64,000 nt of DNA from a bacterium (GTDB lineage: Bacteria > UBP6 > UBA1177), in the NCBI GenBank assembly GCA_017405875.1, contig JAFQZM010000033.1, positions 1 to 64,000 on the forward strand. Reading direction: 5' to 3'. Both the position numbers and the translations under genes were made by a program. Positions within the stretch are counted from its first letter, which is position 1. Each line of letters starts with the position of its first letter. Below are positions 34,392 through 43,236 of this stretch, in pieces. The notes below the pieces were generated by a model. The model was not told the origin of the DNA. It saw only the letters and a list, made by a program, of their open reading frames with translations, and ran no database searches.

Positions 34392-35534
34392 ATGGAAAAC
34401 AGGGCAGGAAGAACAGTTAAGAATTTCAGCGGCGAAAGCGCCTATTTTTCTTTTTATCCGCAGCCGCTGCCGCCGGTTCCGGCGATCGAAATCGATTCGG
34501 AAATGCTTTCACTTATTACTGACGCCCACGAAAAAACCGCGGTCTTGAACAGCGTTTCCGACAGAGTTCCCAATAAAGACCTTTTTATTTCAATGTATGT
34601 AAGAAAAGAGGCGATCCTCTCATCTCAGATCGAAGGAACGCAGTGCACTCTTGACGATGTGCTTGATCCGGAAATCGACGAAAACACCAACGCCGATGTT
34701 TCCGATGTCGTAAATTACGTCAAAGCAATAAATTTTTCGACCCTGAGATTAGCGGAACTTCCGCTTTGCAACAGGCTGATACGCGAAACTCACGCCGTAC
34801 TTATGAAAAGTGTGCGCGGATGCGACAAAACTCCCGGTGAGTTCCGCGTTTCGCAGAACTGGATCGGCGGAGCCGGAAGCACCTTGAAAAATGCCAGATA
34901 CATTCCGCCGAATCCAAGCGACATGAAAGAATGCATGTCCGATTTTGAAAAATTCATGAATAAAGAAGATGACATGGATATTCTCGTCAAAGCGGCGCTT
35001 CTGCACTATCAGTTCGAGACTATCCACCCGTTTCTGGACGGCAACGGCAGGATCGGAAGACTTCTCATCACCCTTTTTCTCATGCAGAATCAGGCGATTT
35101 CCTCACCGCTTCTCTATCTTTCGTACTATCTGAAATCAAACAGGATCGAATACTACGACAGAATGGCTGAAATCAGAAAATCGGGCAATTACGAGCAGTG
35201 GATCAAATTTTTTCTCCGCGGAATCTCGGAAACGGCTTCTGATGCGACAGAAACCATTGATCTTCTGACGGAACTGAGAGAAAAAAACGAAAAAATCCTC
35301 GCAGAAACGCAGCGCTCTTCAACAAAATCACTCGAATTCCTGCGCTATCTCGAGCAGAATCCGATTCTCGAAACAAAGAAAACCGCCGCAGCCCTGCATT
35401 GTTCCTACAACACAGTGGCAAATTACATCAACTTTTTCTGCGAAAAAGGAATCCTGAAACAGACCTCGAAATCGGGCAAATCAAGAATCTATTCCTACGA
35501 AGACTATCTGGAAATCCTCAGGAAAGGCGTTTAA
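34392..35534 (+). CDS. Fic-family AMPylase, class II (N-terminal inhibitory helix)
   Basis: A 380-residue protein with Fic_N, Fic and a C-terminal winged-helix region. The catalytic motif H-P-F-L-D-G-N-G-R-I-G-R is complete at residues 212-223, so AMP (or other nucleotide) transfer to Ser/Thr/Tyr hydroxyls is expected. The inhibitory (S/T)-x3-E-(G/N) motif is present upstream as S77-S-Q-I-E81-G82, defining a class II, self-inhibited Fic protein. The C-terminal 80 residues form a helix-turn-helix-like domain (T-K-K-T-A-A-A-L-H-C-S-Y-N-T-V), suggesting DNA binding and possible autoregulation through the 51-bp repeats. No antitoxin gene is adjacent. Start at 34392 follows GGAGGG. It overlaps the convergent lolC/E gene by 4 nt. 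Confidence 0.93.
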   Translation: MENRAGRTVKNFSGESAYFSFYPQPLPPVPAIEIDSEMLSLITDAHEKTAVLNSVSDRVPNKDLFISMYVRKEAILSSQIEGTQCTLDDVLDPEIDENTNADVSDVVNYVKAINFSTLRLAELPLCNRLIRETHAVLMKSVRGCDKTPGEFRVSQNWIGGAGSTLKNARYIPPNPSDMKECMSDFEKFMNKEDDMDILVKAALLHYQFETIHPFLDGNGRIGRLLITLFLMQNQAISSPLLYLSYYLKSNRIEYYDRMAEIRKSGNYEQWIKFFLRGISETASDATETIDLLTELREKNEKILAETQRSSTKSLEFLRYLEQNPILETKKTAAALHCSYNTVANYINFFCEKGILKQTSKSGKSRIYSYEDYLEILRKGV

Positions 35535-36826
35535 TCCTGTCTGAGCGCTTCCGCGGGGCTCAGTTTTGCAGCTTTTCTGCCGGGATAAACTGCCGCGATC
35601 ACTGTTAAAATAAGAGAACCGGCGATTGCAGCGATGAAGGTGAAAGGCGACATGTCGACCGGAATTTTTTCGATGTAATAGACATCCTGCGCCACTTTTA
35701 CCGGCATATCGCTGAGGATGATGCAAATGATGGTGCCTGAAATTCCGCCTAAAAGAGTGCCGAAAAAGCCGATTATGATTCCGTCAAGCATAAAGATTTT
35801 CATTACCGATTTTGCGGAATATCCAGCTGCGCGAAGTATCGCAATCTCTTCTTTTTTTCCCATGACTAGCATGATGAGCGCTGAAACGATGTTGAACGAA
35901 GCGACGAGCGCGATGAAACCGATTATCAGGAACCACACGATTTTTTCCATTTCGAGAGCCGAAAAAAGAGGTTTGTTCATGTCGCGCCAGTTTTTGACGA
36001 CGATCCTCTCACCCAAATCAGCTTTGATAGCCTTTTCAGCCTCGTCTATCCGTTTCATATCCTTGAGTTTTATTCCCAGATGATCGACGCTTTTACCGGC
36101 AGAAAAGAAATTCTGCGCGTTTTCCAGCGTGATGTAGGCATAGTTGAAATCGTACTCGTAAAGCGAGCTGAAAAATATAGCCGCAACCTGAAAAGTTTTT
36201 ATCTGCGTTTTAGGTCCGGCAAGACTCATTTCGCCTGTCGGAGAGATGATTTTAACTTTGTCGCCGATATCTATTCCGTAGTATTTCGCAAGTTCGGCCC
36301 CTATTGCGATTCCGGGAAAGTTTTCCGGTTTTATCTCCCCTTTTTTTCCGGAAAACTCCTGAACTGATTTGCGTTTTTCAATGATTTTGGGGCATTTGTC
36401 CGGATTTATAAGGCAGTTCATCGAACCATGCTTGATCTGCTGAGGAAAGAGCATCGCGTTTCCGACAGTCGCGGGATCGATTCCGTTTATTACGAGTCCG
36501 TTGAGTTCGTCACTCACAGAAATTATGACATCCCTTGAAATGACCGGAGTAACGCCGGCGATTTCGGGATTTCCGGCAAGTTTAGCCATTTTGGGGGCGT
36601 AATCTTCAAGTTTTCCGCTTTCGGTCGTAACTAAAGCGTGCGTTTTTGCTCCCAAAACAGTTGCGCGCATCTTGTTCTGAAGACCGTCCATTATCGACTG
36701 AACCGCTATAAGCGCCGAGACACCGATTGCGATACCGAGAACGCAGATTAAAGTGATGACGCTCAAAAAGCGCGTCCTGCGCGAGTTCCAGAGATATCTG
36801 AGCCCTATAAAAGTTTCAGCTTTCAA
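35531..36826 (-). CDS. LolC/LolE-family lipoprotein-releasing ABC permease
   Basis: A 431-residue membrane subunit of the LolCDE-type transporter that extracts lipoproteins from the inner membrane. There is one N-terminal membrane helix (about 21-45), a large periplasmic MacB_PCD-type domain (about 50-270) and three C-terminal helices (about 285-420, FtsX domain with S-A-L-I-M-L-V-M-G-K-K-E-E-I-A-I-L-R). The LolD ATPase is not in the window. The many lipoproteins encoded here are its likely cargo. The start is TTG 36826 with AAGGAG seven bases upstream; it overlaps the preceding gene by 11 nt, indicating coupling. Confidence 0.9.
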   Translation of the reverse strand: MKAETFIGLRYLWNSRRTRFLSVITLICVLGIAIGVSALIAVQSIMDGLQNKMRATVLGAKTHALVTTESGKLEDYAPKMAKLAGNPEIAGVTPVISRDVIISVSDELNGLVINGIDPATVGNAMLFPQQIKHGSMNCLINPDKCPKIIEKRKSVQEFSGKKGEIKPENFPGIAIGAELAKYYGIDIGDKVKIISPTGEMSLAGPKTQIKTFQVAAIFFSSLYEYDFNYAYITLENAQNFFSAGKSVDHLGIKLKDMKRIDEAEKAIKADLGERIVVKNWRDMNKPLFSALEMEKIVWFLIIGFIALVASFNIVSALIMLVMGKKEEIAILRAAGYSAKSVMKIFMLDGIIIGFFGTLLGGISGTIICIILSDMPVKVAQDVYYIEKIPVDMSPFTFIAAIAGSLILTVIAAVYPGRKAAKLSPAEALRQD

Positions 36827-37784
36827 TTATTTCTCCTTCTTTTTCAGGCTCGTCTCCCCTTTCGGCGCAGGCAAAATTCATCGTTGCATGAACGACGAAA
36901 ACCGGAAAGAGAAATGCCGTAAATATCGTATTTATAACGGGAATGAACGATATCAAAGTGGGAAGAAGCGCCGTTTTAAGCGTCAGCGCCGGGTGAAAAA
37001 CAAGCCATTTCGCCTTGTTTACGAAGTTCCAGCGCCTTCTCGAAGTGACGAAATCGAAAATGAGGAGCGCGTTCATGAAAAAGCAGAAAACAAGTGCCGC
37101 GACCTGACCAAAAACGGGAACAAAGCCGATAAAAAACGCGATGACACCGAGCAGGAATGCGGCGAGAGTCACTTTCAAAGCCTGTTTTACGTCTTCTATC
37201 ATTCCAGGAAGCGAAAGTTCTGCGTCGTCCTGCGGTTTTCCGAAATAGACATCTTCGGCGATTATCGAAATAAAGGAGTAAAGCGGCGAAGTGAGGGCGT
37301 ATGCTAAGATGAACGACAGGTAGAAAGAAAGGACATTTACTACAAGTTTGAAAAGAAAGGCGCTGCAAACTTTCAAAGCGTGATAAATTTGGGAGAAAAG
37401 TTCGTCGGTAGCAGGCGTGATCTCAAAAAAATCGAGCGTTTTCACCGTTACGAATGAAGTTACGCGGTGATAGAAAAAGAAAGTTAAAATCATCATTATC
37501 AGAATGACACCGATTGAGGCAAAAAAGAGTTTTCCGCTTTTCAAAATCGCTTTGAAAGCCTGGATCACGGAAACGCCGCCCTTTAAATCGACAGAAGTTT
37601 TCTTAATAAATTCAAGAGCATGATCTTTTTTTGTCTTCTGAACTTCTTCTTCAGGTTTCTCTTCCTCGAAATTCGGCTTAGGCGCGAATTCAGGCTTTTT
37701 CGAGCGCGCCATCTCCGGTTTTTTGCGCGGTGCGTGCAGACTTTCAAGCAGTTTTTCAGTTGATTCTTCCGATGCTGATTTCAC
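36816..37784 (-). CDS. EI24/CysZ-domain membrane protein with disordered N-terminal extension
   Basis: About 322 residues. The first 60 or so are charged and Pro/Lys/Glu-rich (probably cytoplasmic and disordered). Residues about 70-310 form an EI24 (CysZ-like) domain with four to six hydrophobic segments and the family's A-L-T-S-P-L-Y-S-F-I-S-I-I-A-E segment near 165-180. CysZ is a sulfate channel, but many EI24 proteins have unknown roles and no sulfur genes adjoin. GTG at 37784 is preferred because GGAG lies just upstream; the frame extends five codons to TTG 37799, which would sit on that site. It overlaps tsaE upstream and lolC/E downstream. Confidence 0.75.
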   Translation of the reverse strand: MKSASEESTEKLLESLHAPRKKPEMARSKKPEFAPKPNFEEEKPEEEVQKTKKDHALEFIKKTSVDLKGGVSVIQAFKAILKSGKLFFASIGVILIMMILTFFFYHRVTSFVTVKTLDFFEITPATDELFSQIYHALKVCSAFLFKLVVNVLSFYLSFILAYALTSPLYSFISIIAEDVYFGKPQDDAELSLPGMIEDVKQALKVTLAAFLLGVIAFFIGFVPVFGQVAALVFCFFMNALLIFDFVTSRRRWNFVNKAKWLVFHPALTLKTALLPTLISFIPVINTIFTAFLFPVFVVHATMNFACAERGDEPEKEGEIIES

Positions 37785-38202
37785 GTTCGTTTTCTCCAAT
37801 ACCGAATTTTATTTCAATCCTGATCACAGGGCGGTGCGTTTCCCAGCACTCTTTGAACATATCGGCCCATTCAACAATCGTAACCGAATTTTCAGCCTTA
37901 AGATACTCCGGAAAATCGGCGATATAAAGCTCGTCGACTGACGAAATTCTGTAAAAATCCCAGTGGTAAATATCGAATTTTCCTGAATATTTTTTCATTA
38001 TAACAAAAGTCGGGCTTGAAACTTTTTTTCTGTCGACTCCAAGTGCCTCGCAAAGAGCACCCGTAAAAAAAGTTTTTCCCGCACCGAGGTCGCCGTCAAA
38101 AACGATAAGCTCGCACCCTCTAAGTTCTGCCGCCAGTTTTTCGGCGAGGGCAATAGTTTCAGCCTCGTTTTTCACAAAAAAAGTCTCTCTGTTTTCAAGC
38201 AT
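37756..38202 (-). CDS. tsaE: tRNA threonylcarbamoyladenosine biosynthesis ATPase TsaE
   Basis: A 148-residue P-loop ATPase that works with TsaB/TsaD to make the t6A37 modification of ANN-decoding tRNAs. Walker A G-D-L-G-A-G-K-T is near 38-45, the S-P-T-F motif near 63, and the Y-H-x-D-x-Y-R motif (here Y-H-W-D-F-Y-R) near 80; V-E-W-A-D near 113 is also typical. ATG 38202 overlaps the end of nnrE/D by 8 nt, and its stop lies inside the next gene's start. TcdA, encoded 8 kb away, acts on the t6A product. Confidence 0.93.
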   Translation of the reverse strand: MLENRETFFVKNEAETIALAEKLAAELRGCELIVFDGDLGAGKTFFTGALCEALGVDRKKVSSPTFVIMKKYSGKFDIYHWDFYRISSVDELYIADFPEYLKAENSVTIVEWADMFKECWETHRPVIRIEIKFGIGENEREISIGRIN

Positions 38203-39664
38203 TTTTTTTCTCTGTAAGTGCAATCATTTCAACAAGTTTTTCAATATCGTGCGTAGCCGCGCTGAAGCGTTTTTCAAGTTCGATCCCTGCCGCCCTGTGT
38301 CTGACGACCGCATTGACGCAGCCTTCAAAAAGTTCAGTTTGCAGAGTTTCAAAAGCGGCTATTCCCGTGAGCGCGTCTCCGCTGCCTCCGAAAGCAAGCG
38401 CCTTTGCTCCAGCCGGAACAATCACCGTTTTCTCGGTATTTCTCACGAAAGTTGCGTGACTTTTTGCAATGAGAACATGGTTTTTTTCAAGCGGAAACCT
38501 CTCGACAAGGTTTATCCACGGCTCATTTTTATCGGCTTTGAGGAAGCGCCTGATCTCGCCCTGATGCGGCGTGAAGACGACTTTTTTATCTTTCAGAATT
38601 TCAGTAACCTTTCTGTTTTCAGGCATAATGTCGAACATTCCGGCATCAACTACGATTACACCTTCGAAATCTTTCAGAATTTCAAAATCAAACGGTATTT
38701 CACTGAGTCCGGGGCCGATGACAAGCGCCTGAAACCTGTGGAGCTCGTTTTTGAGTTCTGCAACGTCAGTGAGCATAAGTCCCGGCATTTTTCCAGCAAT
38801 CGAAGGAAGAAAATCCTTTTTGAAAGCGGACGAGACAAGCCCGCCTCCGCAGGACATGAAGGACTTTGCAGAAATTATCGTCGCCCCGACTTTTTCGACA
38901 TCTCCGCCGACAACAAGCAGATGACCGTTGCGGTTTTTGAAGGAATCAAGCGGAATTTCACGGTTTCTGACTTCAGGATTTTCCTCAACAAAATATTTGA
39001 AATCATTATTCTTTTCATTGACCGCCGAAATGTGGCCGAGAACGATTTTTCCCGATCTTTCGGTACCGTTTCCTGCAAAAAGACCGGTTTTGTAAATTCC
39101 CATCGTCACGGTTAAATCGGCTTTTACCGCCTCACCCAATATTGCGCCGTTATCGCAGTCGAGCCCTGTCGGAACATCGACAGAAACGACGAATTTTTTG
39201 TCAGCAGGATAAGAATTTATGAATCCGGCAGACTCTTTTATTTTTCCCGAAATTTCGCTTTTAAGCCCCGTTCCGAGCATCGCGTCAACAAAAAGAATTC
39301 TCCCTAAAACATCTTTAAAATCAATAACTTGCACTTTTTCAGGTATCATCAGACGGTTAGTCCATGCAGAATTTTCGGGAACTTTGTTCAGCTCTTTAAA
39401 TTCAGCCGCTTCCACAAGAAAAAGAGGAATTTCCGGCACTCTGTCGGTTAAAATACGAAGCAGCGCAAAACCGTCACCGCCGTTGCCGCCGTTTCCCGCA
39501 AACACGACGATTTTTTCAGGTTTCCACTCGTCAATCACCTTCTTCACTTCGATAAAAAGTGAAAAAGCGGCGTTTTCCATCAGAATCAGTGACGGAATCC
39601 CCGCTTCCATCGACCTTTTGTCGAAAGCCCTTGAATCTGCCGTTTTTCCTGCCGGAACTCTCAT
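38195..39664 (-). CDS. nnrED: Bifunctional NAD(P)H-hydrate epimerase / ADP-dependent dehydratase
   Basis: A 489-residue repair enzyme that epimerises and dehydrates NAD(P)HX formed by damage to nicotinamide cofactors. The N-terminal YjeF_N epimerase has G-N-G-G-N-G-G-D-G near 56 and a V-D-V-P-T-G-L-D-C segment near 150. The C-terminal carbohydrate-kinase-like dehydratase has L-V-V-G-G near 235, T-P-H-Q-G-E near 380 and G-S-G-D-A-L-T-G near 442, the ADP site. GGGAGG precedes ATG 39664; a longer frame to 39718 has no ribosome site. It heads the overlapping set nnrED-tsaE-EI24-lolC/E. Confidence 0.93.
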   Translation of the reverse strand: MRVPAGKTADSRAFDKRSMEAGIPSLILMENAAFSLFIEVKKVIDEWKPEKIVVFAGNGGNGGDGFALLRILTDRVPEIPLFLVEAAEFKELNKVPENSAWTNRLMIPEKVQVIDFKDVLGRILFVDAMLGTGLKSEISGKIKESAGFINSYPADKKFVVSVDVPTGLDCDNGAILGEAVKADLTVTMGIYKTGLFAGNGTERSGKIVLGHISAVNEKNNDFKYFVEENPEVRNREIPLDSFKNRNGHLLVVGGDVEKVGATIISAKSFMSCGGGLVSSAFKKDFLPSIAGKMPGLMLTDVAELKNELHRFQALVIGPGLSEIPFDFEILKDFEGVIVVDAGMFDIMPENRKVTEILKDKKVVFTPHQGEIRRFLKADKNEPWINLVERFPLEKNHVLIAKSHATFVRNTEKTVIVPAGAKALAFGGSGDALTGIAAFETLQTELFEGCVNAVVRHRAAGIELEKRFSAATHDIEKLVEMIALTEKKNA

Positions 39665-39689
39665 GACCGCCTCCCGAAAAATGCTCGTA

Positions 39690-39718
39690 ACATTATTAAA
39701 TTTAGCTGAATCTTTCAA
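39690..39718 (-). promoter_or_regulatory. Sigma-70-like promoter of the nnrED operon
   Basis: Minus strand TTGAAA (39713-39718), 17-bp spacer, TAATGT (39690-39695), 26 bp before the start. It is back to back with the flippase promoter at 39742. Confidence 0.5.
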
Positions 39719-39741
39719 GAAAACATGAGATTTAAGATAAC

Positions 39742-39769
39742 TTGAAAAAGATTCGGCTGAAACTATAGT
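39742..39769 (+). promoter_or_regulatory. Sigma-70-like promoter of the flippase gene
   Basis: TTGAAA (39742-39747), 16-bp spacer, TATAGT (39764-39769), 29 bp before the start at 39798. Confidence 0.6.
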
Positions 39770-39797
39770 CGCCTGTATTTTGATTTTGCGGGGTAAT

Positions 39798-41300
39798 ATG
39801 GCTTCAAACGGTTCAATAATGAAAAAGCTGCTCGGAGAGAGTGCGGTTTACGGCCTTTCCAGCATTGTCGGGCGTTTTCTCAACTGGATGCTTGTTCCGG
39901 TCTACACGCGAGTTCTGGTGCGGACGAGCGATTACGGCATAGTTACGAATCTTTACGGCTGGACGGCGCTGATGCTCGTTATTCTGACTTACGGAATGGA
40001 AACCGGATTTTTCCGTTTCATCAACAAAGAGCCTGATCCGAAGCGGGTCTACGGCACGATTTTAACTTCGCTTGCTTCGACTTCAACACTTTTCGTTCTT
40101 GCGGTCGCCCTGTTTTTAAAGCCGGTTTCAGCCGCGATGGGTTATGCGCAGTACAGCGAATTCGTGATGATGCTCGCCGTGATAGTCGCAATGGATGCTT
40201 TCTGCGCCGTTCCTTTCGCAAACCTGAGACACAAACAGAAGGCCTTCCGCTTTGCCGGCATAAAACTGGCATCTATTGCGATAAATATCGGGCTCAATTT
40301 GTTTTTCCTCATTGCCGCACCTTGGCTTTCAAAAAACGGATTTTCGGCAGTTGACCTGATCTGGACTCCTGGGCTTGAGATCCGCTACGTCTTTGTTTCA
40401 AACGTGGTTTCATCGGCTTTCACGCTGCTCGCCCTTTCGCCGGTTTTCCTTTTCAAGTGGTCTTTTGACGCAAAACTTATGAAGCGGATTTTCGCATATT
40501 CGTTTCCTATCCTTCTTTTCGGAATCGCCGGAATTTTCAACCAGACGGCAGACAAAATCCTGTTTCCTTACCTTTTTTCCGACCCGGCAGAGGCGAATTC
40601 GCAGCTTGGAATTTACGGCGCGTGCTTTAAAATCAGCGTGATAATGGTTATGTCGCTTCAGGCCTTCAGATACTCTTACGAACCGTTCGTTTTCCGCTAC
40701 AAAAAAGGAGATGACACTTCGATTTACGTTGATGTAATGCACTTTTTCCTCCTTTTTTCGCTTTTCGTTTTTTTGGGAATCACGTTTTATCTCGATATTT
40801 TCAAACACTTGATCGGAAGCGCATATTTCGCTGGTCTTGCGGTTGTTCCGATAGTCATGCTGGGTGAGCTTTTCTTCGGCGTCTATTCCAATCTTTCTAT
40901 CTGGTATAAACTCACCGACAGAACGAAATGGGGAAGCTATTTTTCGCTTACAGCCTGCATAATAACAGTGCTGATAATCGTGATTTTCGTGCCGAAATTC
41001 GGCTTTATGGCGTGCGCTTATGCTTCGCTTATCTCGAATTTCGTGACCATGGCGGTATCGTACTTCATCGGACAGAAGTATTTTCCGATCGCCTACCGCG
41101 TAAAAAGCGGCATTTTCTATTTCGCTTTAGCAATGATTCTCTGGGCTGTTGCAACATTTGTTCCGGTTGAAGGAAAAATCGTTTCTCTCGCTTTCAAAAC
41201 CGCACTTCTCATAGTTTTTGCGGCGATAGTCGTTTTCAAAGAACCGCTTCTTCGCGGCGGAGCATTCAAAGTTAAGAAAAAACTTCTCGGCGGAAAGTAA
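39798..41300 (+). CDS. Polysaccharide/lipid flippase of the MOP superfamily (Wzx-like)
   Basis: A 500-residue integral membrane protein with about 14 hydrophobic segments. The N terminus (G-E-S-A-V-Y-G-L-S-S-I-V-G-R-F-L-N) matches the polysaccharide-synthesis/Wzx-type branch of MOP exporters, which move lipid-linked oligosaccharides across the inner membrane. The E-P-F-V-F segment near 298 and the conserved helices around 210-270 fit the family. No glycosyltransferases are adjacent, so the substrate is unknown; a MurJ-like role cannot be ruled out but is less likely. GGGG precedes ATG 39798; an in-frame TTG-led extension to 39780 covers that site. Confidence 0.85.
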   Translation: MASNGSIMKKLLGESAVYGLSSIVGRFLNWMLVPVYTRVLVRTSDYGIVTNLYGWTALMLVILTYGMETGFFRFINKEPDPKRVYGTILTSLASTSTLFVLAVALFLKPVSAAMGYAQYSEFVMMLAVIVAMDAFCAVPFANLRHKQKAFRFAGIKLASIAINIGLNLFFLIAAPWLSKNGFSAVDLIWTPGLEIRYVFVSNVVSSAFTLLALSPVFLFKWSFDAKLMKRIFAYSFPILLFGIAGIFNQTADKILFPYLFSDPAEANSQLGIYGACFKISVIMVMSLQAFRYSYEPFVFRYKKGDDTSIYVDVMHFFLLFSLFVFLGITFYLDIFKHLIGSAYFAGLAVVPIVMLGELFFGVYSNLSIWYKLTDRTKWGSYFSLTACIITVLIIVIFVPKFGFMACAYASLISNFVTMAVSYFIGQKYFPIAYRVKSGIFYFALAMILWAVATFVPVEGKIVSLAFKTALLIVFAAIVVFKEPLLRGGAFKVKKKLLGGK

Positions 41301-41309
41301 TTGTTTTTC

Positions 41310-41338
41310 TTGATTAAACCTTTTGCAGAAACCATAAT
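41310..41338 (+). promoter_or_regulatory. Sigma-70-like promoter
   Basis: TTGATT (41310-41315), 17-bp spacer, CATAAT (41333-41338), 32 bp before ATG 41371. Confidence 0.5.
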
Positions 41339-41370
41339 AGCCCGTTTTTAAGGTGTTTCGGATCTGACTC

Positions 41371-43227
41371 ATGATTACTATCGAAAAAGTTTTAAGGTTC
41401 GTTTCGGCTTCAACGCTTGCCGCAACGGTCATATTCACGATCGTCGTGATAATTCAGGAACTCACGAAGCCGAAAGATGTTCTCGAGCGCATCAAACAAG
41501 AGCACTGCGCCTCTGTTGCAGAGCTTGAGGAAGCTCCTTCAGCTGAATATAGCCACAGCATGAAACATTCAGGAAGTGAATGCGTTTTTCTTCCGAGTTC
41601 TCTGCGCAAAGACTCGGATTTTGCCGATTCTCTTTTCAAATTCAGAAAACTTGAGGATTTCGACTATCTTTTTGCAGGCAAAAGCGGAATCCTGCTGAAA
41701 AGAACTGAAAAAGAAACCGATTCTAACATCTTTAAAAAATTACTACCGAAAAAAGACGCTGAGTTTATGGAAGAGGAAGCTGATTTCATCATCAAATGTT
41801 TCCGCAATGAGAAGTGCCCTGACAATGTTCCCGACAAAAAGCGCACGATCACTACGACAGCTTGGGATGTTAACGGAAACGTCATGATGTCAGTCACTTA
41901 CGAAGATGAACTTATCTCATCTACTGCAAAAAATCTGAAAAAACTTTTTAACGAAATAGCAAAGATAAAAAAACTCGATCTGGCGAAACTCCGTCTCATC
42001 TTATATTTTCATTCAGAATACGCATACCTCGAGGATAAAAGCGAAAAATATCTGATCACGCTGCCCAAAAGCGGCGTTGACGGACTTTATTTAAAGTCGC
42101 GCGGCGCAAAGATAAGGCTCCTTCCCTGGGAATATTCGACAAATCCGCTGTCAGTCCTCGACAGAAAAGGAACTCAATACGGGCTTGACAAGGATGAATA
42201 CAAAAAGGATGCCGCTTCGGTCTATTTTTACAGAACGACGCAGTTTTCCGAAAATGACGGGAATGCGGAGCTGTGGCTTGACGGTTCGGCAGTAAAAAAA
42301 GGGGAATATTCGTCGAATTTTGCCCTTCGCCTCATCGCAAAACATCTTAAAAACATCCAGCGTGAAGACGGCTCATTCCCGTCCGAACTCGAAACAACGG
42401 ATGCAAAGGAAAAAAATGTAAAAGAGTCACTTCTCATGCAGGCTTACGCGTCGGAAGTCCTCTTCAGAATGGCTGAAAGGCTTGGAGATCCCACTCTTGC
42501 CGAAGCGGCTGAAAAAACTTTGAAATACGTTCTCGAAAAAGAGGAAAAAGATGATGCTGCAAGAGCCAAATTAGAGGCTCTGATGGTCAGGCAGAAAAAA
42601 GATATGGGTTACCAGTATAAGTTTTTCGATTTCGACAGCACCGAAAAGGCTATAACTGCAAACTTCATATATTCGGGCATTTTCATCGAGGCGTTTTCGC
42701 TCCTTTCAAAAGATAGAAACAAGGATGAAAAGATCGTCAGCCTGCTGAAAAAAGCAGTCTCACTTTTTGAAAGCGCAAATACCGAAAACAAGTTGCGTTT
42801 CATTGGCTATCTTGCCGATTTCAATCCTGAAAAAGGAACTGCTTCATACAAAGCGATGGAAGATTTTTTTGCTTCGCAGACCGGTTTTCTGAAAGAGATG
42901 AGATTCGACCATCAGGGTTTCTGGTACGAAGAAGGAACTTTTACAACCGACAAAAGCAGGAATTATCCCGACACCTCGCTTTCCCTGCTCATTGCAGACG
43001 GCTTGACAAAAGCGCTTATAAATGAACTGATCAGCATCGAAGAAACGGCGTTGCTTTCAGGCGATTTTATCAGGAAACTCATCATTAGCAGCGACGATTT
43101 TCCGAACTGGGGAAGCGTAAAGGCTAAAGCCAGGATACAGGGCGGGGTCCGTGCTTCAAACCGCTCGAAAACGGTCAAACTTTCAAACACGCTGCGCGCG
43201 GCATCTTACTTTACCAGCGTAGAATAG
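41371..43227 (+). CDS. Membrane-anchored protein with AMMECR1-like region and helical toroid-like region
   Basis: A 618-residue protein not recognised as a whole. One N-terminal membrane helix is at about 12-30. Residues about 155-315 resemble the AMMECR1 fold: a beta-strand segment with N-V-M-M-S-V-T, then G-V-D-G-L-Y-L-K, a L-L-P segment, an R-K-G-T-Q-Y-G-L-x-x-D-E-Y block, and V-Y-F-Y-R-T-T-Q-F-S-E. Residues about 320-600 are helical, with R-E-D-G-S-F-P near 332, repeated E-A-x-x-R-M-A-type helices, and a W-Y-E-E-G/N-Y-P-D-T region, suggestive of an alpha/alpha-toroid like glycan-active or prenyl-type folds. The second half probably lies in the periplasm. The YkgJ gene follows 9 bp later and may be co-transcribed. 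Domain matches are by eye. Confidence 0.6.
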   Translation: MITIEKVLRFVSASTLAATVIFTIVVIIQELTKPKDVLERIKQEHCASVAELEEAPSAEYSHSMKHSGSECVFLPSSLRKDSDFADSLFKFRKLEDFDYLFAGKSGILLKRTEKETDSNIFKKLLPKKDAEFMEEEADFIIKCFRNEKCPDNVPDKKRTITTTAWDVNGNVMMSVTYEDELISSTAKNLKKLFNEIAKIKKLDLAKLRLILYFHSEYAYLEDKSEKYLITLPKSGVDGLYLKSRGAKIRLLPWEYSTNPLSVLDRKGTQYGLDKDEYKKDAASVYFYRTTQFSENDGNAELWLDGSAVKKGEYSSNFALRLIAKHLKNIQREDGSFPSELETTDAKEKNVKESLLMQAYASEVLFRMAERLGDPTLAEAAEKTLKYVLEKEEKDDAARAKLEALMVRQKKDMGYQYKFFDFDSTEKAITANFIYSGIFIEAFSLLSKDRNKDEKIVSLLKKAVSLFESANTENKLRFIGYLADFNPEKGTASYKAMEDFFASQTGFLKEMRFDHQGFWYEEGTFTTDKSRNYPDTSLSLLIADGLTKALINELISIEETALLSGDFIRKLIISSDDFPNWGSVKAKARIQGGVRASNRSKTVKLSNTLRAASYFTSVE

Positions 43228-43236
43228 GAGAAAATA

